Shown in pieces: positions 36,984-45,248 of a stretch of DNA of 64,000 bases. The notes beneath the pieces were generated by a model that saw nothing but the letters and a program-made list of their open reading frames with translations, made no database searches and had not been told where the DNA came from. The first letter of the stretch is position 1. Every line of letters begins with the position of its first letter. Origin of the DNA: Bog-756 sp963699085 (GTDB lineage: Bacteria; Actinomycetota; Acidimicrobiia; Acidimicrobiales; RAAP-2); NCBI GenBank assembly GCA_963699085.1, contig CAVOTH010000003.1:248001-312000 (forward strand). Direction: 5' to 3'. Made by a program: the position numbers and the translations under genes.

Positions 36984-36999
36984 CCATATGGTTGTACAA
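36984..36999. promoter_or_regulatory. Right target duplication and right half of the split arsR operator
   Basis: CCATATGG (36984-36991) is the second target copy and holds the arsR start codon ATG 36988. TTGTACAA follows at 36992-36999. Without the element, TTGTACAA, CCATATGG and TTGTACAA would join into one 24-bp perfect palindrome straddling the start codon and the -10 of the native promoter, which is a likely ArsR operator. The insertion has cut it in two. Confidence 0.6.
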
Positions 37000-37410
37000 C
37001 TTATGGAACCCGCAGACGCCGATCGACTCTTCCATGCGCTCGCCGACGCCACCCGACGGGACATCGTGGCCCGGGCGCTGGCACGGGAGCACTCGGTGTC
37101 GGATCTGGCCCGCTCCTACCCGATGAGCTTCGCCGCCGTGCAGAAGCATGTCGCTGTGCTCGAGCGTGTCGAGTTGGTGACCAAGCGACGTCGGGGACGC
37201 GAACAACTGGTGCGCGGCAACATCGATGCCGTCCGCCGCACCCACCGGCTTCTCGACGAGATCGAGGCCCAGTGGCTCGACCGGCTCGACCGTTTCGCCA
37301 CTGTGCTTGCTGACGACTTGGACCGAAGGCCCGATTCGACCGACGACACCGATAACCCGACCGACGACACCGACGACACCGACGACACCGATAGAAGGAG
37401 TGCCCGATGA
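36988..37410 (+). CDS. ArsR/SmtB-family transcriptional regulator
   Basis: The 140-residue winged-helix repressor shows DADRLFHALADATRRDIVARALAREHSVSDLARSYPMSFAAVQKHVAVLERVELVTKRRRGREQLV; no metal-binding Cys cluster is present. This subtype is paired with SRPBCC proteins in actinobacteria. ATG 36988, inside the target duplication, gives MVVQLMEP and is preferred to ATG 37003 because homologues by memory begin MVVQ. Its native promoter has been moved 2.77 kb away by the IS. The C-terminus is a low-complexity (T/D)DDTD tail coded by repeated GACGACACC. ATGA overlaps the next gene. Confidence 0.85.
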   Translation: MVVQLMEPADADRLFHALADATRRDIVARALAREHSVSDLARSYPMSFAAVQKHVAVLERVELVTKRRRGREQLVRGNIDAVRRTHRLLDEIEAQWLDRLDRFATVLADDLDRRPDSTDDTDNPTDDTDDTDDTDRRSAR

Positions 37411-37889
37411 CCGTGACAACCGTCACCCGCAAGACCGACACGAAGACCATGACCTTCACCGCGGAGTTCGATGCGCCAGTTGTGCGCGTCTGGAACCTGT
37501 GGGAAGACCCGCGCCTGCTCGAAAGGTGGTGGGGGCCGCCGACCTATCCGGCGACCTTCGAGGACCATGACTTCCGCCCCGGAGGTCGGTCGAGTTACTA
37601 CATGACGGGGCCGGAAGGCGACAAGCCGCGTGGATGGTGGAGGGCACTGTCCGTCGACCCGCCGAAGCGCTTCGAATTCGAGAGCGGGATCGCCGGACCC
37701 GATGGGGAACCCGACCCGACGATGCCGTTCATGGTCGTCCGGGTGACGTTCGAAGAGCGTACGGAGGGTGGCACCCGGATGATCAGCGAGGTCGAGTATC
37801 CCTCGACGGAGGCGATGGAGCAATTCATCTCGATGGGGATGGAGGAGGGCATGACCGGGGCCATGGGGCAGATGGACGCGCTGCTGTGA
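37407..37889 (+). CDS. SRPBCC (AHSA1-like) domain protein
   Basis: The 160-residue protein is a START/Bet v1-like domain of the AHSA1 group: FTAEFDAPVVRVWNLWEDPRLLERWWGPPTYPATFEDHDFRPGG at the start and EAMEQFISMGMEEGMTGAMGQMDALL in the long C-terminal helix. It probably binds a small hydrophobic ligand. It overlaps arsR by four bases (ATGA) with GAAGGAG upstream, so the two are translationally coupled; the regulator may sense the same ligand. Whether the operon is still expressed after the insertion is unknown. Confidence 0.87.
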   Translation: MTVTTVTRKTDTKTMTFTAEFDAPVVRVWNLWEDPRLLERWWGPPTYPATFEDHDFRPGGRSSYYMTGPEGDKPRGWWRALSVDPPKRFEFESGIAGPDGEPDPTMPFMVVRVTFEERTEGGTRMISEVEYPSTEAMEQFISMGMEEGMTGAMGQMDALL

Positions 37890-37938
37890 CCGGGGCACTC
37901 ACCGCTCGGCGCCGGTCGCCGTCGCTCTGTCGAATCGT

Positions 37939-39558
37939 TCAGTCGCCAGCCAGGAGTCTCCGGGCGATGACCTTCAGGCAGAGGGTCTCGTCTGCGCCCT
38001 CGAAGATCGAGAGCACCCGGGCGTCGACGTAGTACCGGCTCACCGCGAACTCCTCGGCATAGCCCATGCCGCCATGGATCTGCATGGCCTCCCGGGTCAC
38101 CCACTCGGCACAGCGGCACACGTAGGCCTTGACCATCGAGGCCTCGAGCGCACCCTCGCCCTTGGACATGAGACCGGCCACCTCGTACGAGAATTGACGG
38201 GTCGCCTGGATGAGGACGGCCATGCGGGCCAGCTTGACCTTGGTGAGCTCATACTCGCCGATGGGTGAACCGAAGACGACCCGGTTGTCGGCGTACTCGA
38301 CAGCCGCTTCGTAGGCGGCCTGCATGAGACCGACGGCGCGGGCCGCGGTCTGCAGCCGGCCGTTCTCGAATCCCTGCATCTGGAGGTAGAAGCCCTGACC
38401 GAGCCCGGCCTCGCCGCCGATGAGGTTGGCGTCCGGCACGAACCAGTTCTCGAGGGACACCTCATAGGAGTGCATTCCCCTGTAGCCGATGGTGTCGATG
38501 GCCCGCCCCTCCATCTTCCCTCCCGATTCTGCGGGACGTCCGCCCTCGCCGGGCGCTTGGGTGAAGGTGAATCCGTGGCCGTCGGCCGGGGGCTTCTCCA
38601 CCAGGAAGATCGACAGGCCACGGTGCCCCTTGGACCGATCAGGATCGGTGCGGGCCAGAAGCAACAGCACGTTGGCCCGGGCGGCAAAGGTGCACCAGGT
38701 CTTGACCCCGCTGAGGATCCAGCCGCCGTCCACCTTGGTGGCCGGCAGCATCACCCCGGCGACGTCGGAGCCGAAGTCCGGCTCGGTGACTGCGACCGCA
38801 CCGAGGACCTCGGCGGTGGCCAGCTTGGGTAGCCAGTACTGCTTCTGCTCTTCGGTGCCGCCCTTGACGATGGCCCGGGTCAGGATTTCCGGACGGGTGA
38901 TGAGGGAGCCACCGGCGCCCAGTGACCCCCAGGTCAGCTCCTCGGTGGCGACCACCATGCTCAAGTAGTCGGCGTCGCCCTCCGAGGCGAAGCCGCCGTA
39001 CTCCTCGGGTACCGACATGCCGAACCCACCCATCTCGGCCATGCCCTCGATGATCTCCTCGGGGATGTCGGTGTTGGCACGGTGGATGTGTTCGGCACGA
39101 GGCCGGATCTGGTCGGCCGCGAACCTGTGGAACGTGTCGCGGACCAGTTCGAAGTCAGGGTCGAGGTGGCGTTCGCCCTGCGTCTCGGCCAGCGAAGCCA
39201 TGAAGGTCGGGTTCCGGAAGGTGGCGACGAAGTCCTCGGCGGGGGCCATCCAGTCGACGGCGACCCCCCACTCAGCCGACCGCCCGACGACCCGGCCGGC
39301 CAGCTCGGCCAGCGCATCGGCCACGAAGGCACAGGCGATCCGGGCCTCGGTGTCGCCGTATGACCCGTAGGCGAGGACCGATTCGGCTGTCCGGACCGCC
39401 GCCGCGGCGTGGGAGACGTCATAGGCCAGTACCTGAGCCTGATCGGGACCCCCTGCGGAGCGCAGCGCACTGATCCCCGCCTCCACCACTGACCTGGCCA
39501 CGGCCGTGGCCTCCGAAGCGGCGACGAGGTCGGGAGCGGGAATCGAGGTGGTGGTCAC
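37939..39558 (-). CDS. mcd: (2S)-Methylsuccinyl-CoA dehydrogenase
   Basis: Mcd oxidises methylsuccinyl-CoA to mesaconyl-CoA in the ethylmalonyl-CoA pathway, passing electrons from FAD to ETF. The 539 residues include an N-terminal extension of about 120 residues (LAYDVSHAAAAVRTAESVLAYG, EWGVAVDWM), which is characteristic of Mcd and absent in ordinary acyl-CoA dehydrogenases. The dehydrogenase core has AVTEPDFGSDVAG, VKTWCTFAARA, ENGRLQTAARAVG and the end AMQIHGGMGYAEE...SIFEGADETLCLKVIARRL. All match the Mcd consensus I recall. It stands alone between the SRPBCC operon and a methyltransferase gene; related pathway genes are at 29333 and 40852. Confidence 0.9.
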   Translation of the reverse strand: MTTTSIPAPDLVAASEATAVARSVVEAGISALRSAGGPDQAQVLAYDVSHAAAAVRTAESVLAYGSYGDTEARIACAFVADALAELAGRVVGRSAEWGVAVDWMAPAEDFVATFRNPTFMASLAETQGERHLDPDFELVRDTFHRFAADQIRPRAEHIHRANTDIPEEIIEGMAEMGGFGMSVPEEYGGFASEGDADYLSMVVATEELTWGSLGAGGSLITRPEILTRAIVKGGTEEQKQYWLPKLATAEVLGAVAVTEPDFGSDVAGVMLPATKVDGGWILSGVKTWCTFAARANVLLLLARTDPDRSKGHRGLSIFLVEKPPADGHGFTFTQAPGEGGRPAESGGKMEGRAIDTIGYRGMHSYEVSLENWFVPDANLIGGEAGLGQGFYLQMQGFENGRLQTAARAVGLMQAAYEAAVEYADNRVVFGSPIGEYELTKVKLARMAVLIQATRQFSYEVAGLMSKGEGALEASMVKAYVCRCAEWVTREAMQIHGGMGYAEEFAVSRYYVDARVLSIFEGADETLCLKVIARRLLAGD

Positions 39559-39615
39559 CGCACAAGGATAACGGGCGGTCCGGATAACCGGATTTGCGCC
39601 GAGACCGGGTCAGGG

Positions 39616-40263
39616 TCAGGCGGGTGGGACCTGGGCGACCACGGTGACCAGGGGCGGGAGCACCACCGGATCGTCGCCGGGATCGACATCGGTCAGCAGT
39701 TGCACGTAGTCGGCCACCGGCCCGGGCCCGGCCCCGGCTGGAGCCTCCGCCCAGGCATCGACGATGTCGAGCCCGACGTCGCGGGCCAGGGAAGGGAGAA
39801 GGGCGCCCACGTCGGGATGCCGGGCTTCGGGCATGGAGAACGGCCGTCCGGCGATCCGGCCCGCGGAGGTGATCGGCTCCTGGGCCACGATCCACCCTCC
39901 GGGTCGCGTGGCCCCGGCCATCCGCAGGAGGACCGCCGCCGGATCGACCACATGGAGCAGGAGGAACCGGCAGAAGGCGAGGTCGACCGGCTCGGGTAGC
40001 CGCAGGTCCTCGCCGGCCTGGGTGATGGCCAGCACCTGGCTATGGGCGGCGGCGGCCGAGGCCACTTCGTCGCGGGCCTGCGGGTCACTGTCCACCGCAT
40101 ACACCCGACCATCGCGTCCGACGATCTCGGCCAGGGCGACGCTGACGTCGCCCCCTCCCGCTCCGACGTCGACACAGGTCCATCCGGGGCCGATCCCCAG
40201 CCGGTCGAGTGCGGTGGCGAGGGGTCTCCGGTAAACGTCGTCACGCAGTCCGCGCAGCTCCAT
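39616..40263 (-). CDS. Class I SAM-dependent methyltransferase
   Basis: The 215-residue protein has motif I VDVGAGGGDVSVALAE, motif II VYAVDSDPQARDEV and a motif IV-like DLAFCRFLLLHVVDP, as in UbiE/Methyltransf_25-type enzymes. The substrate is unknown. Start ATG 40263 fits the N-terminus (MELRGLRDDVYRRPLATALDRLGI). It is transcribed towards the mcd gene and may be co-transcribed with it across a 57-base gap. No partner gene suggests the acceptor molecule. Confidence 0.82.
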   Translation of the reverse strand: MELRGLRDDVYRRPLATALDRLGIGPGWTCVDVGAGGGDVSVALAEIVGRDGRVYAVDSDPQARDEVASAAAAHSQVLAITQAGEDLRLPEPVDLAFCRFLLLHVVDPAAVLLRMAGATRPGGWIVAQEPITSAGRIAGRPFSMPEARHPDVGALLPSLARDVGLDIVDAWAEAPAGAGPGPVADYVQLLTDVDPGDDPVVLPPLVTVVAQVPPA

Positions 40264-40330
40264 CCTGCAACGTTACCGGTGCGTCCGGTCCGGCCCCCGC
40301 TTGCCTTCTGAGCCGGTAGCCTCACCTCCC

Positions 40331-40762
40331 GTGAAGGTAACCATGATGTTGTGTGACTCGGCCCAGGTGGCCGACGGCAAGCTCTACGTCCTCGGAGGCG
40401 GTTGGAGCATGACCGGGCCGGACCCGGTCCCCTCGGCTATAGCGCTGAAGATCGATGTGGGCTGGCACGAGGCGGAGGAGGCTCATCACTGGGAGCTCTA
40501 CCTCGAGGACGCCGATGGAGGCCCGGTGCTGGTCCCGACGCCCGACGGCGAACATCCGGTGGAGGTCCGGGGTGAATTCACCGTGGGTCGCCCCTCCGAC
40601 GTGCCCGAGGGCTCGCCGGTCGACGTCGCACTGGCGGTCAACCTCGGCCCGCTGCCGCTCGCTCCCGGGACCAGGTACACCTGGCGGATGGCCATCGACG
40701 GTGACAGCCACCCGGACTGGGTGCTGGCCTTCACCACCCGTCCCGGACCACCCCCGGCCTGA
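40331..40762 (+). CDS. DUF6941-like conserved hypothetical protein
   Basis: The 143-residue protein starts VKVTMMLCDSAQVADGKLYVLGGGWSMTGP, matching a conserved actinobacterial family (DUF6941 from memory) of unknown role. It continues AIALKIDVGWHEAEEAHHWELYLEDADG and ends with a beta-rich segment. No signal or membrane helix. GTG 40331 is chosen because the motif starts there; ATG 40343 is a shorter option. It is divergent from the methyltransferase gene. Confidence 0.72.
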   Translation: MKVTMMLCDSAQVADGKLYVLGGGWSMTGPDPVPSAIALKIDVGWHEAEEAHHWELYLEDADGGPVLVPTPDGEHPVEVRGEFTVGRPSDVPEGSPVDVALAVNLGPLPLAPGTRYTWRMAIDGDSHPDWVLAFTTRPGPPPA

Positions 40763-40772
40763 GCGGTGACCC

Positions 40773-40808
40773 TACTGGGAAGCGGGACCGTACTGGGAAG
40801 CGGGACCG
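40773..40808 (+). repeat. Exact tandem duplication of an 18-bp unit
   Basis: TACTGGGAAGCGGGACCG occurs twice back to back, followed by a partial third TACC. It lies between the DUF6941-like gene and the MaoC gene, about 45 bases before the latter. A similar 18-bp double occurs at 50988. Confidence 0.85.
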
Positions 40809-40851
40809 TACCGTTGGACGGCCAGGTTCGCCCCGTACGACACTTGCGGTC

Positions 40852-41364
40852 ATGACCACGTACGACCGCCCCTTCGGCCGCTACTTCGAGGATTTCGTGC
40901 CCGGTGACGTCTACCGTCATTGGCCGGGCAAGACCATCACCGAGGCCGACGACCACCTCTTCTGCATGATCACCATGAACCACCACCCGCTGCACACCAA
41001 CGCGTGGTTCGCCGAGAACGAGACGGTACAGAAGAAGAACGTCGTTGTCGGCAACCTCGTGTATTCGCTTGCCCTCGGGATGAGCGTGCCCGACGTCAGC
41101 GGAGCGGCCATCGCCAACCTGGAAGTGGAGTCACTGCTGCATCGGGCCCCGACCTTCCACGGGGACACCATCTACGCCGAGACCAAGGTCATCGACAAGG
41201 TCGAGTCGAAATCGCGCGACGACCGGGGCGTGGTGACCGTCGAGACCAAGGCGTTCAACCAGCACGGTGACGAAGTCTGTTTCTTCCGCCGCAAGGTGAT
41301 GGTCTGGAAGGCGGCCTTCGCCCCGGCGCGGCGCCGGCCGTACGGGGATGACGTCTGGGGGTGA
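40852..41364 (+). CDS. mch: MaoC-family dehydratase, mesaconyl-CoA hydratase-like
   Basis: MaoC-type hotdog enzymes add water to enoyl-CoA. The 170-residue protein reads ITEADDHLFCMITMNHHPLHTNAWFAENE, with the catalytic Asp and His typical of R-hydratases, and VVVGNLVYSLALGMSVPDVSGAAIANLEVESLLHRAPTFHGDTIYAET. This is the pattern of the MaoC protein in streptomycete ethylmalonyl-CoA clusters, where mesaconyl-CoA is hydrated to methylmalyl-CoA, the step after Mcd. ATG 40852 gives the usual N-terminus. The last four bases overlap mutY. Another hydratase role cannot be excluded. Confidence 0.8.
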   Translation: MTTYDRPFGRYFEDFVPGDVYRHWPGKTITEADDHLFCMITMNHHPLHTNAWFAENETVQKKNVVVGNLVYSLALGMSVPDVSGAAIANLEVESLLHRAPTFHGDTIYAETKVIDKVESKSRDDRGVVTVETKAFNQHGDEVCFFRRKVMVWKAAFAPARRRPYGDDVWG

Positions 41365-42263
41365 GCGTCCGGCCCGTCGCCCAGGTCAGGGCGATCGGAT
41401 CGGCGATCGACGCATGGGGGCGTGCGGAGGGGGAGTCACGCCGATCGGACCTGCCGTGGCGCGCCACCAGGGATCCGTGGGCCGTCCTGGTCAGCGAGAC
41501 CCTGGCCCAGCAGACCCAGCTGGCCAGGGTCGTCCCCGCGTATCACCGGTTCCTCGCAGCGTTCCCGAACCCGGCGGTATGCGCCGCCGCCCCGCTCGGA
41601 GACATCCTCCGGGCATGGGACGGGATGGGCTACAACCGACGGGCGAAGTATCTGCATGGCGCGGCCCGGGTCATCGTGGCCGATCATGGTGGCGCCGTCC
41701 CCGAGGACCTCGAGGCACTGCTCGCACTTCCTGGCGTCGGCCCCTATACGGCGCGTGCGGTGCTCGCGTTCGCCTTCGAACACGACGTCGGTGTGGTGGA
41801 CACCAACGCCGGTCGGGTCATCGCCCGCTGTGTGGTCGGCCACCCGGTTCGCCCGGTTGAAGGACAGCTGCTGGTCGACGCCATGGTTCCGACGGGTCGT
41901 GGGTGGTCGTTCGGGCAGGCACTCCTCGATCTGGGGGCGACGGTCTGCACCGCCCGTGCTCCGGACTGCCGGGCATGTCCGCTTCGCCGTAGGTGCCGCT
42001 GGGCAGGTGCGGGCAATCCGGATCCCGACCCCGCCCGCGGTTCGGCGGGTGTTTCCGTCGCCCAGGGCCGCTTCGGCGGCTCCGACCGCCAGGCACGGGG
42101 GCGCCTGGTGTCCGCCCTCAGGTCCGGACCGCTCGACGCCGGGGAGGTGGCCGGAGCTGCGGGATGGCCGGGTGAACTCGAGCGCACCGCCCGCGTGGTG
42201 GACGGACTGGTGGCCGAGGGGCTGGTTGTGGCCGATGGGAGCGGAGCGCTCCGTCTGCCGTGA
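41361..42263 (+). CDS. mutY: A/G-specific adenine glycosylase
   Basis: MutY removes adenine mispaired with 8-oxoguanine. The 300-residue protein has PWRATRDPWAVLVSETLAQQTQ (catalytic Glu), the helix-hairpin-helix LLALPGVGPYTARAVLAFAF, the catalytic Asp in VVDTNAGRV, and the [4Fe-4S] cluster loop CTARAPDCRACPLRRRC. It has no C-terminal NUDIX-like domain, a short form frequent in actinobacteria; instead about 70 residues form a winged-helix-like tail. GTG 41361 overlaps the MaoC stop codon (GTGA). Complete. Confidence 0.93.
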   Translation: MSVRPVAQVRAIGSAIDAWGRAEGESRRSDLPWRATRDPWAVLVSETLAQQTQLARVVPAYHRFLAAFPNPAVCAAAPLGDILRAWDGMGYNRRAKYLHGAARVIVADHGGAVPEDLEALLALPGVGPYTARAVLAFAFEHDVGVVDTNAGRVIARCVVGHPVRPVEGQLLVDAMVPTGRGWSFGQALLDLGATVCTARAPDCRACPLRRRCRWAGAGNPDPDPARGSAGVSVAQGRFGGSDRQARGRLVSALRSGPLDAGEVAGAAGWPGELERTARVVDGLVAEGLVVADGSGALRLP

Positions 42264-42283
42264 CCTCGGGGACCTGCGGGGAT

Positions 42284-43177
42284 TCAGACGCCAAGGAACC
42301 GGAGGATGTGGCCGTTCACCTCGTCCGGTCGCTCGAGGTGGAGGAAGTGTCCGGCGCTCTCGACCACCACAAGCTCCGATCCCGGTGCCAGGTGGTCGGT
42401 GACCGGGCCGATCACGTCGACGCCCATACAGCCGTCGGCAGCGCCGTGCAGATAGAGGGTGGGCTGGGGGGCGTCGCCCTCTCCGGCCGCCTGGACCTTG
42501 GCGACCGCGGGGTCGTCGGGTGGCGGGGCGAACATGGCCCGGTAGTACCCGATGGCGGCGGTGAGATTCGCCTCGTCGCCGAGCGCCGCTTTCACCTGGG
42601 CCGCATCCCACGTCCCGTCGTACCCCGGGGACCAATCGGCCCACAGCCGGTCGATGAAGGCATGGTCCTCCAGGGAGACGGCGAACTCGGCCAGCGGGTT
42701 CTGGAAGAAGAAGATGTACCAGCTGCGCCGCAGTTGCTGGTAGGCGAAGAATCCGAAACCCATGGAACGGACCGGCGGAACGGCCATGGTGACCACCTTC
42801 GACCAGCGGTCCGGCTGGTGAGCGGCCGCCGGATAGGTGAGGAGCGCCCCCCAGTCATGCCCGATGATGACGGCATCGCGGCCTCCGCCGAGGGCCTCGT
42901 GGAGGGCGCACGCGTCAAGAGCCAGGGTCCCGGTGTCGTAGCGCCCGTCGGCCGGCACCGATGTCGGCGCGTAGCCACGCAGGAAGGGGGCCACGGCCCG
43001 GTAGCCGGCTTGGGACAGTCGGGGGACGAGGTGTCGCCAGGTGTGGGCGGTATCAGGGAACCCGTGCAGGCAGAGGGCCAGCGGCCCGTCCTCGGGCCCG
43101 GCGGCCAGATAGCCGAACTCCACCCCGTTCGCCGAAATGGTGCCGAAGTCGGTGCCGATGGTGGAGTCGAGGTCCAT
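42284..43177 (-). CDS. Alpha/beta-fold hydrolase (epoxide hydrolase-like)
   Basis: The 297-residue enzyme has the oxyanion motif LHGFPDTAHTWRHL, the nucleophile elbow IGHDWGALL with Asp as nucleophile as in epoxide hydrolases and dehalogenases, a variable lid, and the terminal catalytic His in VESAGHFLHLERPDEV. Haloacetate or haloalkane substrates are possible; the lid tyrosines of epoxide hydrolases cannot be placed with certainty. ATG 43177 is a standard start. It converges with mutY and is divergent from the metallo-beta-lactamase gene. Confidence 0.85.
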   Translation of the reverse strand: MDLDSTIGTDFGTISANGVEFGYLAAGPEDGPLALCLHGFPDTAHTWRHLVPRLSQAGYRAVAPFLRGYAPTSVPADGRYDTGTLALDACALHEALGGGRDAVIIGHDWGALLTYPAAAHQPDRWSKVVTMAVPPVRSMGFGFFAYQQLRRSWYIFFFQNPLAEFAVSLEDHAFIDRLWADWSPGYDGTWDAAQVKAALGDEANLTAAIGYYRAMFAPPPDDPAVAKVQAAGEGDAPQPTLYLHGAADGCMGVDVIGPVTDHLAPGSELVVVESAGHFLHLERPDEVNGHILRFLGV

Positions 43178-43231
43178 CTGGCGACGGTACCCCGTGAGTC
43201 CGGTCCCCGCCGCGGCTAGCCTCGTCCACCT

Positions 43232-44092
43232 GTGCGAATTTCCTATTTCGGCGTGCCGCGGCTCCTGCCCGACTTCGTCCGACCAGCAGCGGCGCTATGG
43301 GGGCAACACCTCCTGTGTGCTGGTCGAGGTAGTCGGCGAACCGCCTTTGATCCTCGACATGGGGACGGGTCTGCGCCGCGCTGGGCCACCACCTCAACGT
43401 GCCGCTCATCGCCGCCGGCAGGCCACTGCGGGGCAATGCGCTGCTCACCCACCTCCACTACGACCATGTTCTCGGCACCCCGTTCTTCCCCCCGATGCGC
43501 GATCCCGGTGCCCTCCTCGACATCTACGGCCCGGCCCAGGGCGACGTGTCACTCCAGGAGACGATGGCCGGGATGGTGAAGCCGCCGTTCTTTCCGGTCC
43601 ACATGGCTGACTTCCGGGGCGAGCTCAGCTACCACGACCTCGGTCCTTCCGACGAGTTCGCCATCGGTGGGATCTCCGTCAAGGCGCGCACGATCCCCCA
43701 CATCGGCACCACCCTCGGATTCCGGATCGAAGCCGACGACGTCGCTGTGGCCTACATGCCGGACCACCAGGCGCCGCTCGACCGGAGCACGGTCGAGGAC
43801 GCGGTGCTCGAGCTCTGTGATGGGGTCGACCTGCTTGATCCACGACGCCCAGTACACCGAGGAAGAATTCGTCGAGCTGTTCGACTGGGGCCACTCGACT
43901 CCCGCCTTTGCCGTCCATGTGGCCACCCGGGCCGGTGTGAAGCGGCTGGACATGTTCCACCACGATCCTGGCCACACCGATCGTCAGATCGACACGATGC
44001 TTCGGTCCGCCCGACAGATCGCCGGTTCCGAAGGCAAGGTCGAAGTGACTGCGGCCAAAGAGGGCACCGTGATCGAGCTCCGACGGCGATGA
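43232..44092 (+). pseudogene. Metallo-beta-lactamase fold hydrolase, three frameshifts
   Basis: A single protein of about 285 residues can be assembled over three frames: MRISYFGV from GTG 43232, then RGSCPTSSDQQRRYGGNTSCVLVEV (frame change near 43255), then HLNVPLIAAGRPLRGNALLTHLHYDHVLGTPFF (change near 43385), then LIHDAQYTEEEF (change near 43835), ending HDPGHTD and ELRRR. HLHYDH is the HxHxDH zinc motif and the later HDAQ and HDPGH give the other ligands; the form is like PhnP/RNase Z relatives. No stop other than those from frame changes occurs, so sequence errors are likely. The stop overlaps the next start (ATGA). Confidence 0.78.
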
Positions 44093-44601
44093 CCGTGGGT
44101 GAAGTCGCCGATGGCATCCCGGTCTTCGACACGGCGCAGTTCAAAGACGCCATGAGCCGGTTCACGACAGGGGTGACCGTCGTGTCCGGCATCGACGACG
44201 GTGAGCCGGTCGGATTCACCTGCCAGAGCTTCGTCTCGTTGTCGATCGACCCGCCGATGGTGGCGGTGGCACCGTCACGAACCTCGACGAGCTGGCCCCG
44301 GATCGCCCGCTCCGGCAGCTTCTGCGTCAACGTACTGAGCGAGGACCAGGAGGCGCTGTGCCGGGGGTTCGCCGTATCGGGTGGGCCGAAGTTCGCCGGT
44401 GTCGATTGGCACCCGGCCCCCGGGACCGGCTCGCCGGTGATCAAGGGCAGCCTGGCCTGGGTGGACTGCACGGTGGAGCTGGTCCACGACGCCGGGGACC
44501 ACGAACTGATCCTCGGCCGGGTGCTGGATCTGGGCGCCGCCGAAGGCTACCCACTGCTCTTCTTCCGCAGTGGGTTCGCTACGGTGTCGCACGACAACTG
44601 A
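44089..44601 (+). CDS. Flavin reductase family protein, HsaB-like
   Basis: HsaB supplies reduced flavin to the monooxygenase HsaA in steroid degradation. The 170-residue protein reads FTTGVTVVSGIDDGEPVGFTCQSFVSLSIDPPMVAVAPSRTSTSWPRI, GSFCVNVLSEDQEALCRGFA, KFAGVDWHPAPGTGSPVIKGSLAWVDCTVELVHDAGDHELILG: the flavin reductase-like split barrel, close to HsaB as I recall it. No HsaA homologue is nearby, so another two-component monooxygenase may be the partner. ATG 44089 overlaps the preceding stop. Confidence 0.82.
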   Translation: MTVGEVADGIPVFDTAQFKDAMSRFTTGVTVVSGIDDGEPVGFTCQSFVSLSIDPPMVAVAPSRTSTSWPRIARSGSFCVNVLSEDQEALCRGFAVSGGPKFAGVDWHPAPGTGSPVIKGSLAWVDCTVELVHDAGDHELILGRVLDLGAAEGYPLLFFRSGFATVSHDN

Positions 44602-44624
44602 GCACGAGTCGAGGGGCAGGCACC

Positions 44625-45176
44625 ATGCCGAAGATCATCGAGTCAGACGTCATCCAGGACGTCATCGTCGTCGAGCCCGAGGCTCACGGCGACGAACGGG
44701 GCCGCTTCGTGGAGACCTACCGTCGCAGCTGGTTCCCGCTCGGTCGCGAGATGATCCAGGGCAACCGGTCGACCAAGCAGGCCGGCGCCATCGTCGGCCT
44801 CCACTACCACCTGCACCAGTCGGACTACTGGTACGTGCTCGCCGGCACCGCCCGGGTGGTCCTCCACGACCTTCGACTGGGCTCGCCCACCGACGGGGCC
44901 ACGCTCTCCCTCGACCTCGCGGGCGACCACGACCGGGGCCTGTTCATCCCTCCGGGGGTGGCCCACGGGTTCGCCTCGCTGACCGACCTCACCCTCTGGT
45001 ATCTGGTCGACGGCTACTACAACCCCGAGGATGAGCTGGGCGTGGCCTGGGACGACCCGGCCGTCGCCGGCGACTGGGGACTCACCGATCCGGTGCTGTC
45101 GGATCGCGACCGGGCCAACCCTCTTCGCTCGGAGATCCCCACCGGCCGCCAGCCCTACCTCGGACTGCGCACCTGA
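44625..45176 (+). CDS. rmlC: dTDP-4-dehydrorhamnose 3,5-epimerase family protein
   Basis: The cupin-fold enzyme epimerises dTDP-4-keto-6-deoxyglucose on the way to dTDP-rhamnose. The 183-residue protein has DERGRFVETYRRSWFP, IVGLHYHLHQSDYWYVLAGTARVVLHDLRLGSPT with the catalytic His in GLHYH, and FIPPGVAHGFASLTD...WYLVDGYYNPEDELGVAWDDP. The usual R-Q-N context at the substrate end is changed (GNRSTKQAGAIVGL), so substrate specificity may differ. GAGGGG lies about 9 bases before ATG 44625. No other rml gene is in the window. Confidence 0.84.
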   Translation: MPKIIESDVIQDVIVVEPEAHGDERGRFVETYRRSWFPLGREMIQGNRSTKQAGAIVGLHYHLHQSDYWYVLAGTARVVLHDLRLGSPTDGATLSLDLAGDHDRGLFIPPGVAHGFASLTDLTLWYLVDGYYNPEDELGVAWDDPAVAGDWGLTDPVLSDRDRANPLRSEIPTGRQPYLGLRT

Positions 45177-45248
45177 CCAGCCGTCGCCGGCACGACCCGA
45201 CGGCGCCCTCACCAGTTCCGGCAGCGGGGGTTCTGGAATACTCCGGCC

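Noticed and set aside
37331..37393. Regulatory repeat GACGACACC between arsR and the SRPBCC gene
   Set aside because: The repeats are in frame and code for the Asp/Thr-rich tail of ArsR, so simple low-complexity coding sequence explains them.
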